Assembly (NCBI RefSeq): GCF_048060095.1
Contig: NZ_JBLUOA010000001.1
Coordinates: 1,612,001-1,676,000, forward strand
Direction of reading: 5' to 3'
Source: JBLUOA01 sp048060095
GTDB lineage: Bacteria > Pseudomonadota > Alphaproteobacteria > Rhodobacterales > Rhodobacteraceae
Length of the DNA stretch: 64,000 bases
Positions 16,901 to 24,377 of this stretch are shown here, one piece after another (position 1 is the first letter of the stretch; every line of letters starts with the position of its first letter). The notes under the pieces were generated by a model, which was not told the DNA's origin, searched no databases, and saw only the letters and a program-made list of their open reading frames with translations. The translations under genes and the position numbers were made by a program.

Positions 16901-18379
16901 ATGCCCGCCTATCATGAGTTGATGGAGTTCCAGCGCGACACCGAAGCGCTGGCGCAGATCGCGGGTAGGCTTGGCTGGGATCAGGAAACCGTCATGCCTC
17001 GTGGTGCTGCGGCCCAGAGGGGCGAGGAGATGGCAGCGATTGAAGGTGTCCTCCACGCCCGCCGCACAGATCCGCGTGTGGGTGAGTGGTTGGCCGCGAT
17101 TGATGCGAGCACATTGTCGAGCGAGGGGCAGGCCCAGTTGCGTCACATCCGCCGTGACTACGACCGCAACACCAAGGTGCCCGCCGCCCTTGCCGCCGCC
17201 ATCGCGCGGGAAACGAGCCTTGCCCAAGGCGTTTGGGCCGACGCCCGTGCGAATGAGGATTTCGACGCCTTCGCCCCGACACTCGCCAAGGTGCTGCAAT
17301 TGCGGCGCGAGGAAGCGGAGGCGCTGGCAAATGGTGGCAGCCGCTACGACGCGCTGTTGCAGGACTACGAACCCGGTGCGACCGGGGCAGAGCTTGAGGC
17401 GATGTTCGGCGCGCTTCGGCCCCGCCTGATCGCGCTGCGGGAACGCATCATGGGCGCAGATCACCAGCCCGGAGGAGTTTCCGGCAGCTTCGATGAAGGC
17501 AAGCAACTGGTGCTGGCCCGCAAGCTGGCCGAAACCTTTGGCTATGACTTTGACCGTGGGCGGCTGGATAAGGCGGTGCATCCGTTTTCCTCCGGCTCCG
17601 GCACGGATGCTCGGATCACGACGCGGACGGCGGCGGATGACCCGTTCAATTGTTTCTATTCGACGATTCACGAGGTCGGCCATGCAGCTTACGAGCTTGG
17701 GATCGACGACGCGTATCTGCTGACGCCGCTTGGACAGGGCGTGTCGATGGGGGTGCATGAAAGCCAAAGCCGGATTTACGAAAACCAGATTGGTCGCTCG
17801 CGTGCCTTTACCGGGTGGTTGTTCGATCAGATGACGGCGTCCTTCGGTGACATCGGCGTTGGGGATGCGGACGCATTCTACGGCGTCGTCAATCGGGTCG
17901 GGCAGGGCTACATCCGCACGGAATCGGATGAGCTGCAATATAACCTCCACGTTCTGCTGCGGTTCGATCTGGAACGCGCGCTTATCTCTGGCGATCTGCA
18001 AGTCGCCGATCTGCCCGGCGCGTGGAATGAGCGTTTTGAGGCGGACTTTGGCTTTGCCGTCGATAAGCCGTCGAACGGATGCCTTCAGGACGTACACTGG
18101 TCGGTTGGCTTGTTCGGTTATTTCCCGACCTACAGCCTCGGCAATGTTTATGCCGGGTGTCTGCACAAGGCGCTGCGGGATGCGGTGCCGGATCTGGACG
18201 AGGGGTTGGCGCAGGGCGACACCTCTGCCGCGACGGGCTGGCTGGGCGAGAACCTGCAGCGGCACGGTGGCCTTTTTGAGCCGCGCGAGGTTGTTGAACA
18301 GGCCTGCGGGTTCCGGCCGACTGAGGCACCGCTGCTCGACTATCTCGAAGAGAAGTTCAGCGCGATCTACAAGCTCTGA
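16901..18379 (+). CDS. Carboxypeptidase M32 (thermostable carboxypeptidase 1 family)
   Basis: The 492-residue enzyme has the usual M32 length of about 500. The zinc motif HEVGH is at about 257-261 in STIHEVGHAAYELG, and HESQSRIYENQIGRS supplies the third ligand Glu region. LRFDLERALISGDLQVADLP and DVHWSVGLFGYFPTYSLGN are family blocks. It is a cytosolic metallocarboxypeptidase releasing C-terminal residues from peptides. It starts two bases after ctaA stops, so it is likely co-transcribed, though the link is not functional. Confidence 0.93.
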   Translation: MPAYHELMEFQRDTEALAQIAGRLGWDQETVMPRGAAAQRGEEMAAIEGVLHARRTDPRVGEWLAAIDASTLSSEGQAQLRHIRRDYDRNTKVPAALAAAIARETSLAQGVWADARANEDFDAFAPTLAKVLQLRREEAEALANGGSRYDALLQDYEPGATGAELEAMFGALRPRLIALRERIMGADHQPGGVSGSFDEGKQLVLARKLAETFGYDFDRGRLDKAVHPFSSGSGTDARITTRTAADDPFNCFYSTIHEVGHAAYELGIDDAYLLTPLGQGVSMGVHESQSRIYENQIGRSRAFTGWLFDQMTASFGDIGVGDADAFYGVVNRVGQGYIRTESDELQYNLHVLLRFDLERALISGDLQVADLPGAWNERFEADFGFAVDKPSNGCLQDVHWSVGLFGYFPTYSLGNVYAGCLHKALRDAVPDLDEGLAQGDTSAATGWLGENLQRHGGLFEPREVVEQACGFRPTEAPLLDYLEEKFSAIYKL

Positions 18380-18388
18380 GCGATCGAC

Positions 18389-19180
18389 TCAGGGCTGTTC
18401 CCATTCCGGGTCGCGTTTTTCAAGGAAAGCGGAAATTCCTTCTTCGGTATCGCGATCCAGCATGTTTTCGACCATGACCTGACCGGTGTAGGCGTAGGCC
18501 TGATCAAGCGGCATCTGCGCCTGTTCATAGAACGCCTGCTTGCCGATCCTCACGGCGGACCCGAGTTTTGCGGCGACCGTCTCTGCCAATCGCATGGTTT
18601 CCGCCGCCAGATCGTCTTGCGGCACGACCCGGTTGATGAGGCCAAGCGTTTCCGCTTTTTCGGCCTCAATGAACGCCCCTGTTGTCAGCATCTCAAACGC
18701 CTGCTTGCGGGGAATGTTGCGGCTTAGCGCGACCATGGGGGTTGAGCAGAACAGGCCGATATTCACACCATTGACACCAAACCGCGTTCCGGCGGCGGCA
18801 ACGGCCATATCGCAAGACGCGACCAACTGGCACCCGGCGGCTGTGGCGATGCCGTGGACCTCGGCAATGACAGGTTGCGGAAGCTGCGGCAGCGTCATCA
18901 TCAGCGTCGCGCAGCGTTCAAATAGATCGGCGAAATAGGCCTTGCCGCCATCCTCCGCCGAACGCCCGCGCGTCATTTCTTTCAGGTCATGCCCGGCGCA
19001 AAAGGCTTTGCCGCTGCCCGCGAGGATGATGACCCGGATCGACCGGTCTTCGGCAAGGCGGGACAGTTCGTCTTGCAACCGCGCGATCATGGTGTCGGAC
19101 AGCGCGTTGAGGTTGCCGGGGCTATTCAAGGTCAGCCGCGCGACCGCGCCGGAATCTTTTCGCAAAACCAGATCTGCCAT
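18389..19180 (-). CDS. Enoyl-CoA hydratase/isomerase family protein
   Basis: The 263-residue crotonase-fold protein carries GSGKAFCAGHDLKEM for the first oxyanion-hole block and IAEVHGIATAAGCQLVASCD for the second. It acts on a CoA thioester. The usual catalytic Glu pair of true hydratases is not obvious (residues around NIGLFCSTPMVAL), and the sequence looks like the enoyl-CoA hydratase-like subgroup ECHDC3, so the reaction is uncertain. ATG 19180 is preferred (MADLVLRKDSGAVARLTLN); the in-frame extension to 19297 overlaps the divergent gene. The thioesterase gene starts 57 bases away on the other strand. Confidence 0.83.
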   Translation of the reverse strand: MADLVLRKDSGAVARLTLNSPGNLNALSDTMIARLQDELSRLAEDRSIRVIILAGSGKAFCAGHDLKEMTRGRSAEDGGKAYFADLFERCATLMMTLPQLPQPVIAEVHGIATAAGCQLVASCDMAVAAAGTRFGVNGVNIGLFCSTPMVALSRNIPRKQAFEMLTTGAFIEAEKAETLGLINRVVPQDDLAAETMRLAETVAAKLGSAVRIGKQAFYEQAQMPLDQAYAYTGQVMVENMLDRDTEEGISAFLEKRDPEWEQP

Positions 19181-19237
19181 CTTGCCCTCCCTCGGGTTTC
19201 GGGCAAACCTTAGGCCGTCAATGCCGAGAGGAAAAGT

Positions 19238-19663
19238 ATGCCGTTGAAAATGTCGCGTGATGAGTTGCAAACGTTTCTGGTTAAGGCGTTTCCCCAAGTC
19301 TCGGATGATTTCGAAGTGCTGACCGTCAATGATGCGCAGATCACTGTGCGGATGGCGGTGAGTGATCGAAACCTGCGGCCCGGCGGAACGGTGTCGGGGC
19401 CGTCGATGTTCAGCCTCGCGGATGTCAGCATCTATCTTGCAATTTTGTCTCGAATCGGGCCGAAGGCGCTGGCTGTGACTACGAATTGTTCAATCGACTT
19501 TATGCGCAAGCCGGAATCGGGTCGTGCCTTGGTTGCCACCGCGCGGTTACTGAAACTAGGGCGAGTTTTGGCGGTTGGCGATGTTCTGATCTATTCGGAA
19601 GGCGGGGGGCAGCCCGTTGCGAGGGCTGGGTTGACTTATTCGATCCCACCGGAGCGGGCGTAG
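19238..19663 (+). CDS. PaaI-type hotdog-fold thioesterase
   Basis: The 141-residue protein has a single hotdog domain. NLRPGGTVSGPSMFSLADV corresponds to the central helix with the active-site region, and TTNCSIDFMRKPESGRALVATARLLK to the long strands. Members hydrolyse acyl- or aryl-CoA esters. It is divergent from an enoyl-CoA hydratase-like gene, which suggests CoA-ester metabolism but not the substrate. Confidence 0.8.
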   Translation: MPLKMSRDELQTFLVKAFPQVSDDFEVLTVNDAQITVRMAVSDRNLRPGGTVSGPSMFSLADVSIYLAILSRIGPKALAVTTNCSIDFMRKPESGRALVATARLLKLGRVLAVGDVLIYSEGGGQPVARAGLTYSIPPERA

Positions 19664-19772
19664 TGGGCCCGGTTGCATGTTATTCAGGTGGTTTCGCGGT
19701 GTAGATGGTGGGGTAAAATAATACCGTATTTATATCGCGTTGATTTTCTTCACTAAATTGCACACGATGGCG

Positions 19773-19800
19773 CTTGACTGTGCGCACATACCCTGTAAAA
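19773..19800 (+). promoter_or_regulatory. Candidate promoter of rplM-rpsI
   Basis: TTGACT at 19773 is followed after about 16 bases by TAAAAC, a four-of-six -10 match. It lies about 70 bases before the rplM start. The leader that follows contains the hairpin at 19819-19838. Confidence 0.38.
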
Positions 19801-19818
19801 CCCGTCCATCCGAATGAA

Positions 19819-19838
19819 AGAGGGGCGGCATCGCCTCT
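19819..19838 (+). promoter_or_regulatory. Hairpin in the rplM leader
   Basis: AGAGG (19819-19823) and CG (19826-19827) pair with CG (19832-19833) and CCTCT (19834-19838) around a four-base loop, with two bulged G. No T-run follows. In E. coli the rplM-rpsI leader is the site of translational autoregulation by L13; a similar role here is only inferred. Confidence 0.3.
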
Positions 19839-19866
19839 GCACCCAGATATTACAGGGTTAATACAA

Positions 19867-20331
19867 ATGAAAACCTTCACCGCTACTCCGGCGGATATCG
19901 AAAAGAAATGGATCCTGATCGACGCCGAAGGCGTTGTTCTGGGTCGTCTTGCTTCGATCATCGCCATGCGCCTGCGCGGCAAGCACAAGGCGAGCTTCAC
20001 ACCGAATATGGACATGGGCGACAATGTTATTGTCATCAATGCTGACAAGATTCAGCTGACCGGCAAGAAACGCTCTGACAAGGTCTATTACCGTCACACC
20101 GGCTACCCCGGTGGGATCAAATCCCGCACCGCGGGTCAGATCCTTGAAGGGGAACACCCGGAACGCGTCGTGACCAAGGCCGTTCAGCGCATGCTGCCCG
20201 GCAACCGTCTGTCGCGTCAGGTGATGACGAACCTGCGCGTTTATGCGGGCGGCGATCATCCACATGAGGCGCAAAGCCCCGAAGTGCTGGATGTAAAATC
20301 CATGAATTCCAAAAACACCAGGAACGCTTGA
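19867..20331 (+). CDS. rplM: 50S ribosomal protein L13
   Basis: The 154-residue protein starts MKTFTATPADIEKKWILIDA and contains LGRLASIIAMRLRGKHKASF, the family signature, with later GMLPG-like RMLPGNRLSRQVM and LRVYAGGDHPHEAQSP. It is a primary 23S rRNA-binding protein. ATG 19867 is preceded by GGGTTAATACAA. It is followed by rpsI after two bases, the usual rplM-rpsI operon. Confidence 0.97.
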   Translation: MKTFTATPADIEKKWILIDAEGVVLGRLASIIAMRLRGKHKASFTPNMDMGDNVIVINADKIQLTGKKRSDKVYYRHTGYPGGIKSRTAGQILEGEHPERVVTKAVQRMLPGNRLSRQVMTNLRVYAGGDHPHEAQSPEVLDVKSMNSKNTRNA

Positions 20332-20333
20332 TC

Positions 20334-20822
20334 ATGGCTGAAGATATCAAATCTCTCGATGAGCTGAACGAAGCCGTGTCCGGTACCGAAGCAGCTGTTG
20401 AAGTCGCTGCGCCGCGTGAACCTGTTCGCGACGAATTCGGCCGCTCTTACGCGACCGGTAAACGGAAAGATGCGGTTGCCCGCGTTTGGATCAAGCCGGG
20501 GTCCGGCAAGGTCTCGGTCAATGGTAAGGACATGGACGCCTACTTTGCCCGTCCGGTGCTCCAAATGATCCTGCGCCAGCCGTTTTCGGTTGCCGGTGTC
20601 GACGGTGAATTCGACGTTGTTGCAACCGTCAAAGGCGGTGGATTGTCCGGTCAGGCCGGTGCGGTCAAGCACGGTATTTCGAAAGCGCTTCAGCTTTACG
20701 AACCCAGCCTGCGTAGCGCGTTGAAAGCCGCTGGATTCCTTACCCGCGACAGCCGTGTGGTTGAGCGGAAGAAATACGGTAAGGCCAAGGCCCGCCGGAG
20801 CTTCCAGTTCTCCAAGCGTTAA
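20334..20822 (+). CDS. rpsI: 30S ribosomal protein S9
   Basis: The 162-residue protein has an acidic N-terminal extension of about 38 residues, as in other alphaproteobacteria, before the S9 core: YATGKRKDAVARVWIKPG, GGGLSGQAGAVKHGISKAL and LTRDSRVVERKKYGKAKARR, ending in FQFSKR. The Lys/Arg tail contacts P-site tRNA. ATG 20334 lies just after the rplM stop. Confidence 0.97.
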   Translation: MAEDIKSLDELNEAVSGTEAAVEVAAPREPVRDEFGRSYATGKRKDAVARVWIKPGSGKVSVNGKDMDAYFARPVLQMILRQPFSVAGVDGEFDVVATVKGGGLSGQAGAVKHGISKALQLYEPSLRSALKAAGFLTRDSRVVERKKYGKAKARRSFQFSKR

Positions 20823-20846
20823 TTCACTGCGACATGTTGTTGGAAA

Positions 20847-20873
20847 GGCCGCTCCTGTTTGGGGCGGCCTTTT
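20847..20873 (+). terminator. Rho-independent terminator after rplM-rpsI
   Basis: GGCCGCTCC (20847-20855) pairs with GGGGCGGCC (20861-20869) with one G.T pair, around a five-base loop, followed by TTTT. It is 25 bases after the rpsI stop. Confidence 0.85.
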
Positions 20874-20904
20874 CTGTTGGCATACTTATTTCGCCTTCCC
20901 TCTC

Positions 20905-20919
20905 GGCGGGAAACCCGCC
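20905..20919. repeat. Small perfect inverted repeat between rpsI and the TetR gene
   Basis: GGCGGG, AAA, CCCGCC forms a six-base-pair hairpin with a three-base loop. It lies just before the A/T-rich element at 20927-20956. No T-run follows on either side, but with that element it may form the 3' boundary of the convergent TetR gene. Confidence 0.35.
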
Positions 20920-20926
20920 TGTCGGG

Positions 20927-20956
20927 CGCCGGGCGAGGATATTTGGGGAAAATGGT
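20927..20956. repeat. Short intergenic element, copy B
   Basis: CGCCGGGCGAGGATATTTGG, continuing GGAAAATGG, resembles 14128-14158 in its order (GC block, GATATTT, GG, AAAATGG) and sits between convergent genes, immediately next to the stop of the TetR gene. Confidence 0.45.
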
Positions 20957-21573
20957 TAAGTATCGGGGTCGATAAGGCCGAGGCCCCTGAGATAAATGCC
21001 AATCCCGGACTCGAGGAGGTCTTCGGACGGAAAGGGGCTTTTCGTGCCGGGAGAGCCCCGAGCGAAGAGTTCAACAACGCCGTGGCTCATCGCCCAGATA
21101 TGCGCGCTGAACATCTTGGCGGGGGGGCGTTTATCAGCAGGGATATGGCGGGAGAGTTCCTCGGCGGCGCGTTCCAGCACGCCCATCGCGCGGGTCGCGG
21201 CATGGGCGAGTTCGGGCGAGCGGTTGACCGAGATGCCGCTTTCGAACATCGCAACATAGTGGCCCGGGAACCGTCGCGCGAAGGCGAGGTAGGCGCGACC
21301 CGTCGCCTCAAACGATGCAAGCGCAGACGGTTGGCCCTTGTCATAAGCGTGCGCCATCAGGTCGCCAAAAATCTCATAGCCTTGAAGTGCGGCTTCGGCG
21401 ATCAGGTCTTCGCGCCCCTCGAAATGGCGGTAAACGGCGGCTGGGGTCACACCGGCCTGTTTCGCAGCCTCAGATAGAGTGAATCCGGTCGGGCCTTTTT
21501 CTTCGATCAAAGCGAGCGCCGCCTCGACCAAAGCGGCGCGCAGGTTGCCATGATGGTAGCCCCGCTTAGACAT
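20956..21573 (-). CDS. TetR/AcrR family transcriptional regulator
   Basis: The 205-residue protein has an N-terminal helix-turn-helix at about 25-46, SEAAKQAGVTPAAVYRHFEG, after YHHGNLRAALVEAALALIEE, the usual first helix. The C-terminal ligand domain resembles the TetR_C WHG family (FARRFPGHYVAMFES). It represses or activates unknown genes. ATG 21573 begins the conserved region and overlaps the ppk2 stop by eight bases, so it is probably translated from the ppk2 transcript. Confidence 0.87.
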   Translation of the reverse strand: MSKRGYHHGNLRAALVEAALALIEEKGPTGFTLSEAAKQAGVTPAAVYRHFEGREDLIAEAALQGYEIFGDLMAHAYDKGQPSALASFEATGRAYLAFARRFPGHYVAMFESGISVNRSPELAHAATRAMGVLERAAEELSRHIPADKRPPAKMFSAHIWAMSHGVVELFARGSPGTKSPFPSEDLLESGIGIYLRGLGLIDPDT

Positions 21574-22435
21574 CCCAGATGTCCGGTCCGCCGCAAATGT
21601 TGGGATCGGGCGGGCAGGCGACGTCTTTGTCCTTGCCGGCATAGTCAATCCCACAAAGGACAGCGCGCATGGCGGCAATCCTTGCCCGGCGCTTGTCGTC
21701 GGACCGAACGACCGTCCACGGCGCGTCAGGGCGGTGCGTCTTTTCAAAGGTTTCGGCAATCGCGGCGGAGTATTCATCCCACCGGTTCAGGCCTTCAACG
21801 TCGATCCAGCTAAGCTTCCACTGCTTCAGGGGATCACCCTCGCGCGACAAAAAACGACGGAGTTGTTCGGCGCGACCGACGTTCAGCCACAGTTTGACGA
21901 AGTGGATGCCTTCGTCGACCAGCATATTTTCAAACTCTGGCAACTGCTGAAAGAAATGCGCGCGCTGTTTGGGGGTGCAGAAGTCAAACACATGCTCCAC
22001 CACTGCGCGGTTATACCAAGAGCGGTCGAACAGCGTGATTTCACCACCCGCAGGCAGATGTTCGACATATCGCTGGAAATACCACTGTGTCGCTTCCTTT
22101 TCAGTCGGCTTTGACAGGGCGACTGTTTTGACGACCCTTGGATTAAGGTTTTCGCGGAAGCGTTTGATTGTGCCGCCTTTTCCGGCAGCATCGCGCCCTT
22201 CAAATACCACGCAAAGGCGCGCGCCGCTGTCCTTGACCCAAGCCTGCAGTTTCACCAGTTCGATCTGGAGCGCGCGCAGTGTGTCTTCGTATTCGTTGCG
22301 GTCCATCCGGTCGTCATAGGGGTAGCTTTCGGACAGGATGTCTTTCTTTCCACCCTCCGCGATGGCCTCGCGCACCTCTTTCGGAGCCTCGTTCTTGTAA
22401 AATGCGCTGATCGCACCGTCGAAGGGAAGGGTCAT
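21566..22435 (-). CDS. ppk2: Polyphosphate kinase 2
   Basis: The 289-residue P-loop protein has the Walker A GRDAAGKGGTIKRF and the lid/Walker B region LFDRSWYNRAVVEHVF, diagnostic for PPK2. It interconverts polyphosphate and nucleotides, usually making GTP or ATP from NDP and polyphosphate. ATG 22435 gives the normal class I length and lies five bases after the upstream hydrolase stop; the frame remains open further upstream but without conserved sequence. It is flanked in the same direction by a hydrolase and a TetR gene. Confidence 0.95.
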   Translation of the reverse strand: MTLPFDGAISAFYKNEAPKEVREAIAEGGKKDILSESYPYDDRMDRNEYEDTLRALQIELVKLQAWVKDSGARLCVVFEGRDAAGKGGTIKRFRENLNPRVVKTVALSKPTEKEATQWYFQRYVEHLPAGGEITLFDRSWYNRAVVEHVFDFCTPKQRAHFFQQLPEFENMLVDEGIHFVKLWLNVGRAEQLRRFLSREGDPLKQWKLSWIDVEGLNRWDEYSAAIAETFEKTHRPDAPWTVVRSDDKRRARIAAMRAVLCGIDYAGKDKDVACPPDPNICGGPDIWDV

Positions 22436-22440
22436 CGTGC

Positions 22441-23436
22441 TTACTCCTCGGCCTCTGGTTCGACTATGGCGTTCGGCGAGGGCCGGCGCAATCCGGCGCG
22501 CGCGCCAGCACGGTTGATCGCTGCGATGACCGTCTTTGGATCGGCGTGATGCGGCATGTGGCCGATTCCCGGCATCGGTGTCAGGCGCGCGCCGGGGATC
22601 TGGCCCGCCAGCGGTTCCGAATGGATCGACAAACCGACAGTCGTGTCCGCCACGCCGTGCACGATCTCGACCGGGACGGAAATGCGCGGATAGTTCGGGA
22701 TCATGCCGCGCAGTTCCTCTTTCAGCACCTTGCGCTGCCACGCATTCGTGCGCAACGTCTGGCGCCTCAGTGTCATTTCGGGACCGAAATGCGCGGCGTA
22801 ATCTTCGGGCATCGGGTTCGGTGCAAAGACCTCTCGCACCGCGTTCTCAAGCGTCGAATCCGGAGCAAACGCGGTGATGAGCGGCACGCCGACCGCATCG
22901 CCGAAGTCAGAGTTGAGGAAGCTGTAGAACGGCGGAAGGCCGGTTTCCCAAGTTTGCGAAGGCGCCGACAACGGCACGAGCGCGGCAATGTCGTTTGGAT
23001 AGTCCAACGCCCAGCGGAGCGCGACCGCACCGCCATAACTGTGCCCCATGACCACGGGTTTTTCTGCCCCGAGCGAGCGCGCGGTTCCGCGCAACAGTCG
23101 GGCCTGCACGGCGAGGCCGGGGCTTTCATCCGGCAGCTCCGACCAGCCGAAGCCGGGGCGGTCGATCGCGATCACCCGCCACTCCTGCGCGAGCCTGCCT
23201 ACCAGGTCGAAGGTGAAGTCGCGCAGGGACCCCGACGCGCCGTGGATCAGCACGAGATCCGGCCCGCTGCCTTCGACGACCGCGTGCATGCGCGTGCCGT
23301 CGACCTCGACGAAGCGGCCCTGCGGCGGATACTGATCGCGCGCGGAGGCTTCCCGCTGGCTGGCCGTGCACGACGTCAGCGCGGCGAGGCCGAGCGTCGC
23401 CGCGAGGCCAGACAGGATGATCCTTCTAAGTGCCAA
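22441..23436 (-). CDS. Alpha/beta hydrolase, predicted lipoprotein
   Basis: From a TTG at 23436 the protein has 331 residues and starts LALRRIILSGLAATLGLAAL followed by TSC, a lipobox with Cys23. The hydrolase core has LVLIHGASGSLRDF (oxyanion region), the nucleophile elbow GHSYGG and a late GIGHMPHHAD with the catalytic His. The reaction is unknown. The TTG start, preceded by GGAAAAAA, overlaps the metA stop by 11 bases; an ATG further upstream in the metA frame is possible but would bury the signal. The 5' half has about 72% GC by hand count over 23041-23400, clearly above metA and ppk2 (about 50-58%). Confidence 0.78.
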   Translation of the reverse strand: MALRRIILSGLAATLGLAALTSCTASQREASARDQYPPQGRFVEVDGTRMHAVVEGSGPDLVLIHGASGSLRDFTFDLVGRLAQEWRVIAIDRPGFGWSELPDESPGLAVQARLLRGTARSLGAEKPVVMGHSYGGAVALRWALDYPNDIAALVPLSAPSQTWETGLPPFYSFLNSDFGDAVGVPLITAFAPDSTLENAVREVFAPNPMPEDYAAHFGPEMTLRRQTLRTNAWQRKVLKEELRGMIPNYPRISVPVEIVHGVADTTVGLSIHSEPLAGQIPGARLTPMPGIGHMPHHADPKTVIAAINRAGARAGLRRPSPNAIVEPEAEE

Positions 23437-24343
23437 TTTTTTCCATGTCGAAATGTGTGGTCTGGTAGATCTCGTTGATCCAGTTACCGTAAAGCAGATG
23501 CGCATGGCTGCGCCACCGGTTTTGCGGGACGTTTTCTGGATCATCGTCGGGATAGTAGTTGATCGGCACATTGATCGGCGTGCCGGCCTCTACGTCGCGA
23601 TCATATTCTTCCTTCAGCGTGAAGCTGTCATATTCAAAGTGGTTGAAGATATAGAGCGCCCGGTGCGCCGTATCCTCAACCAGACAAGGGCCGACATCGT
23701 CGCTGCCAAGCAGGGTGATAAGGTCAGGCGTCGCGTCGATTTCGGCTTGTTTCATTTCGGTCCAACGGCTGACCGGGATCACGCAATCGTCCGAAAACCC
23801 GCGCAGATAGGGCGAGGCGGGCGCAAGGTTTTGGTGGCGGAAACAGCCGAACGCCTTGGCGTCGAGCATGTGTTTTTCAACGCCATGGAAGTGATTGATC
23901 ATCGCCATGCCGCCCCAGCACACGCCAAAGGTGGAATGGACGTTGGTTTGCGTCCAGTCCATAACCTCTTTCAACTCATCCCAATAGGTGACGTTGTCGA
24001 ACGGCAGGTGTTCGATGGGGGCGCCGGTGATGATGAGGCCGTCGAACTTTTGCTCCTTAATCTCTTGAAACGACTGATAGAACTCCTCCATATGCTCGGC
24101 GGCGGTATTCTTCGTTTCATGCTCAGACATGCGGATCAGCGACAGTTCGATCTGAAGTGGCGTCGCGCCGATCAACCGGGCGAACTGCGTTTCCGTTTGG
24201 ATTTTTTTCGGCATCAGGTTCAGCAACCCGATCTGAAGCGGGCGGATATCCTGACGGGCGGCGCGACCTTCGCCCATCACCATCACGCCCTCGTTCGACA
24301 ATACGTCGAAGGCGGGCAGGCTGGAGGGCAATTTGATCGGCAT
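23426..24343 (-). CDS. metAA: Homoserine O-acetyltransferase, MetA family
   Basis: The 305-residue MetA-fold acyltransferase starts MPIKLPSSLPAFDVLSNEGV. The nucleophile is Cys142 in STFGVCWGGMAM. Residue 111 in TGAPIEHLPF is Glu. Glu at this position gives acetyl-CoA specificity in Bacillus MetA, whereas succinyl enzymes have Gly. The product is therefore predicted to be O-acetylhomoserine for methionine synthesis, although many databases label the family succinyltransferase. It follows a P-loop ATPase gene by 34 bases with an AGGAG ribosome site. No SAM-II riboswitch fits in that gap. Confidence 0.92.
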   Translation of the reverse strand: MPIKLPSSLPAFDVLSNEGVMVMGEGRAARQDIRPLQIGLLNLMPKKIQTETQFARLIGATPLQIELSLIRMSEHETKNTAAEHMEEFYQSFQEIKEQKFDGLIITGAPIEHLPFDNVTYWDELKEVMDWTQTNVHSTFGVCWGGMAMINHFHGVEKHMLDAKAFGCFRHQNLAPASPYLRGFSDDCVIPVSRWTEMKQAEIDATPDLITLLGSDDVGPCLVEDTAHRALYIFNHFEYDSFTLKEEYDRDVEAGTPINVPINYYPDDDPENVPQNRWRSHAHLLYGNWINEIYQTTHFDMEKIGT

Positions 24344-24377
24344 AGATGACTCCTAGATCGGATGAAGGGAAATATGG

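Noticed and set aside
16805..18265. 486-residue open frame on the minus strand
   Set aside because: It is antisense to the M32 carboxypeptidase gene, whose HEVGH motif and family blocks are clear.
22546..23478. 310-residue open frame on the plus strand
   Set aside because: It is antisense to the GC-rich hydrolase. The high third-position GC explains the absence of stops.
24344..24377. SAM-II riboswitch before metA
   Set aside because: Only 34 bases separate metA from the upstream gene, too few, and the conserved motif is not there. Nor is it seen upstream of 25247.
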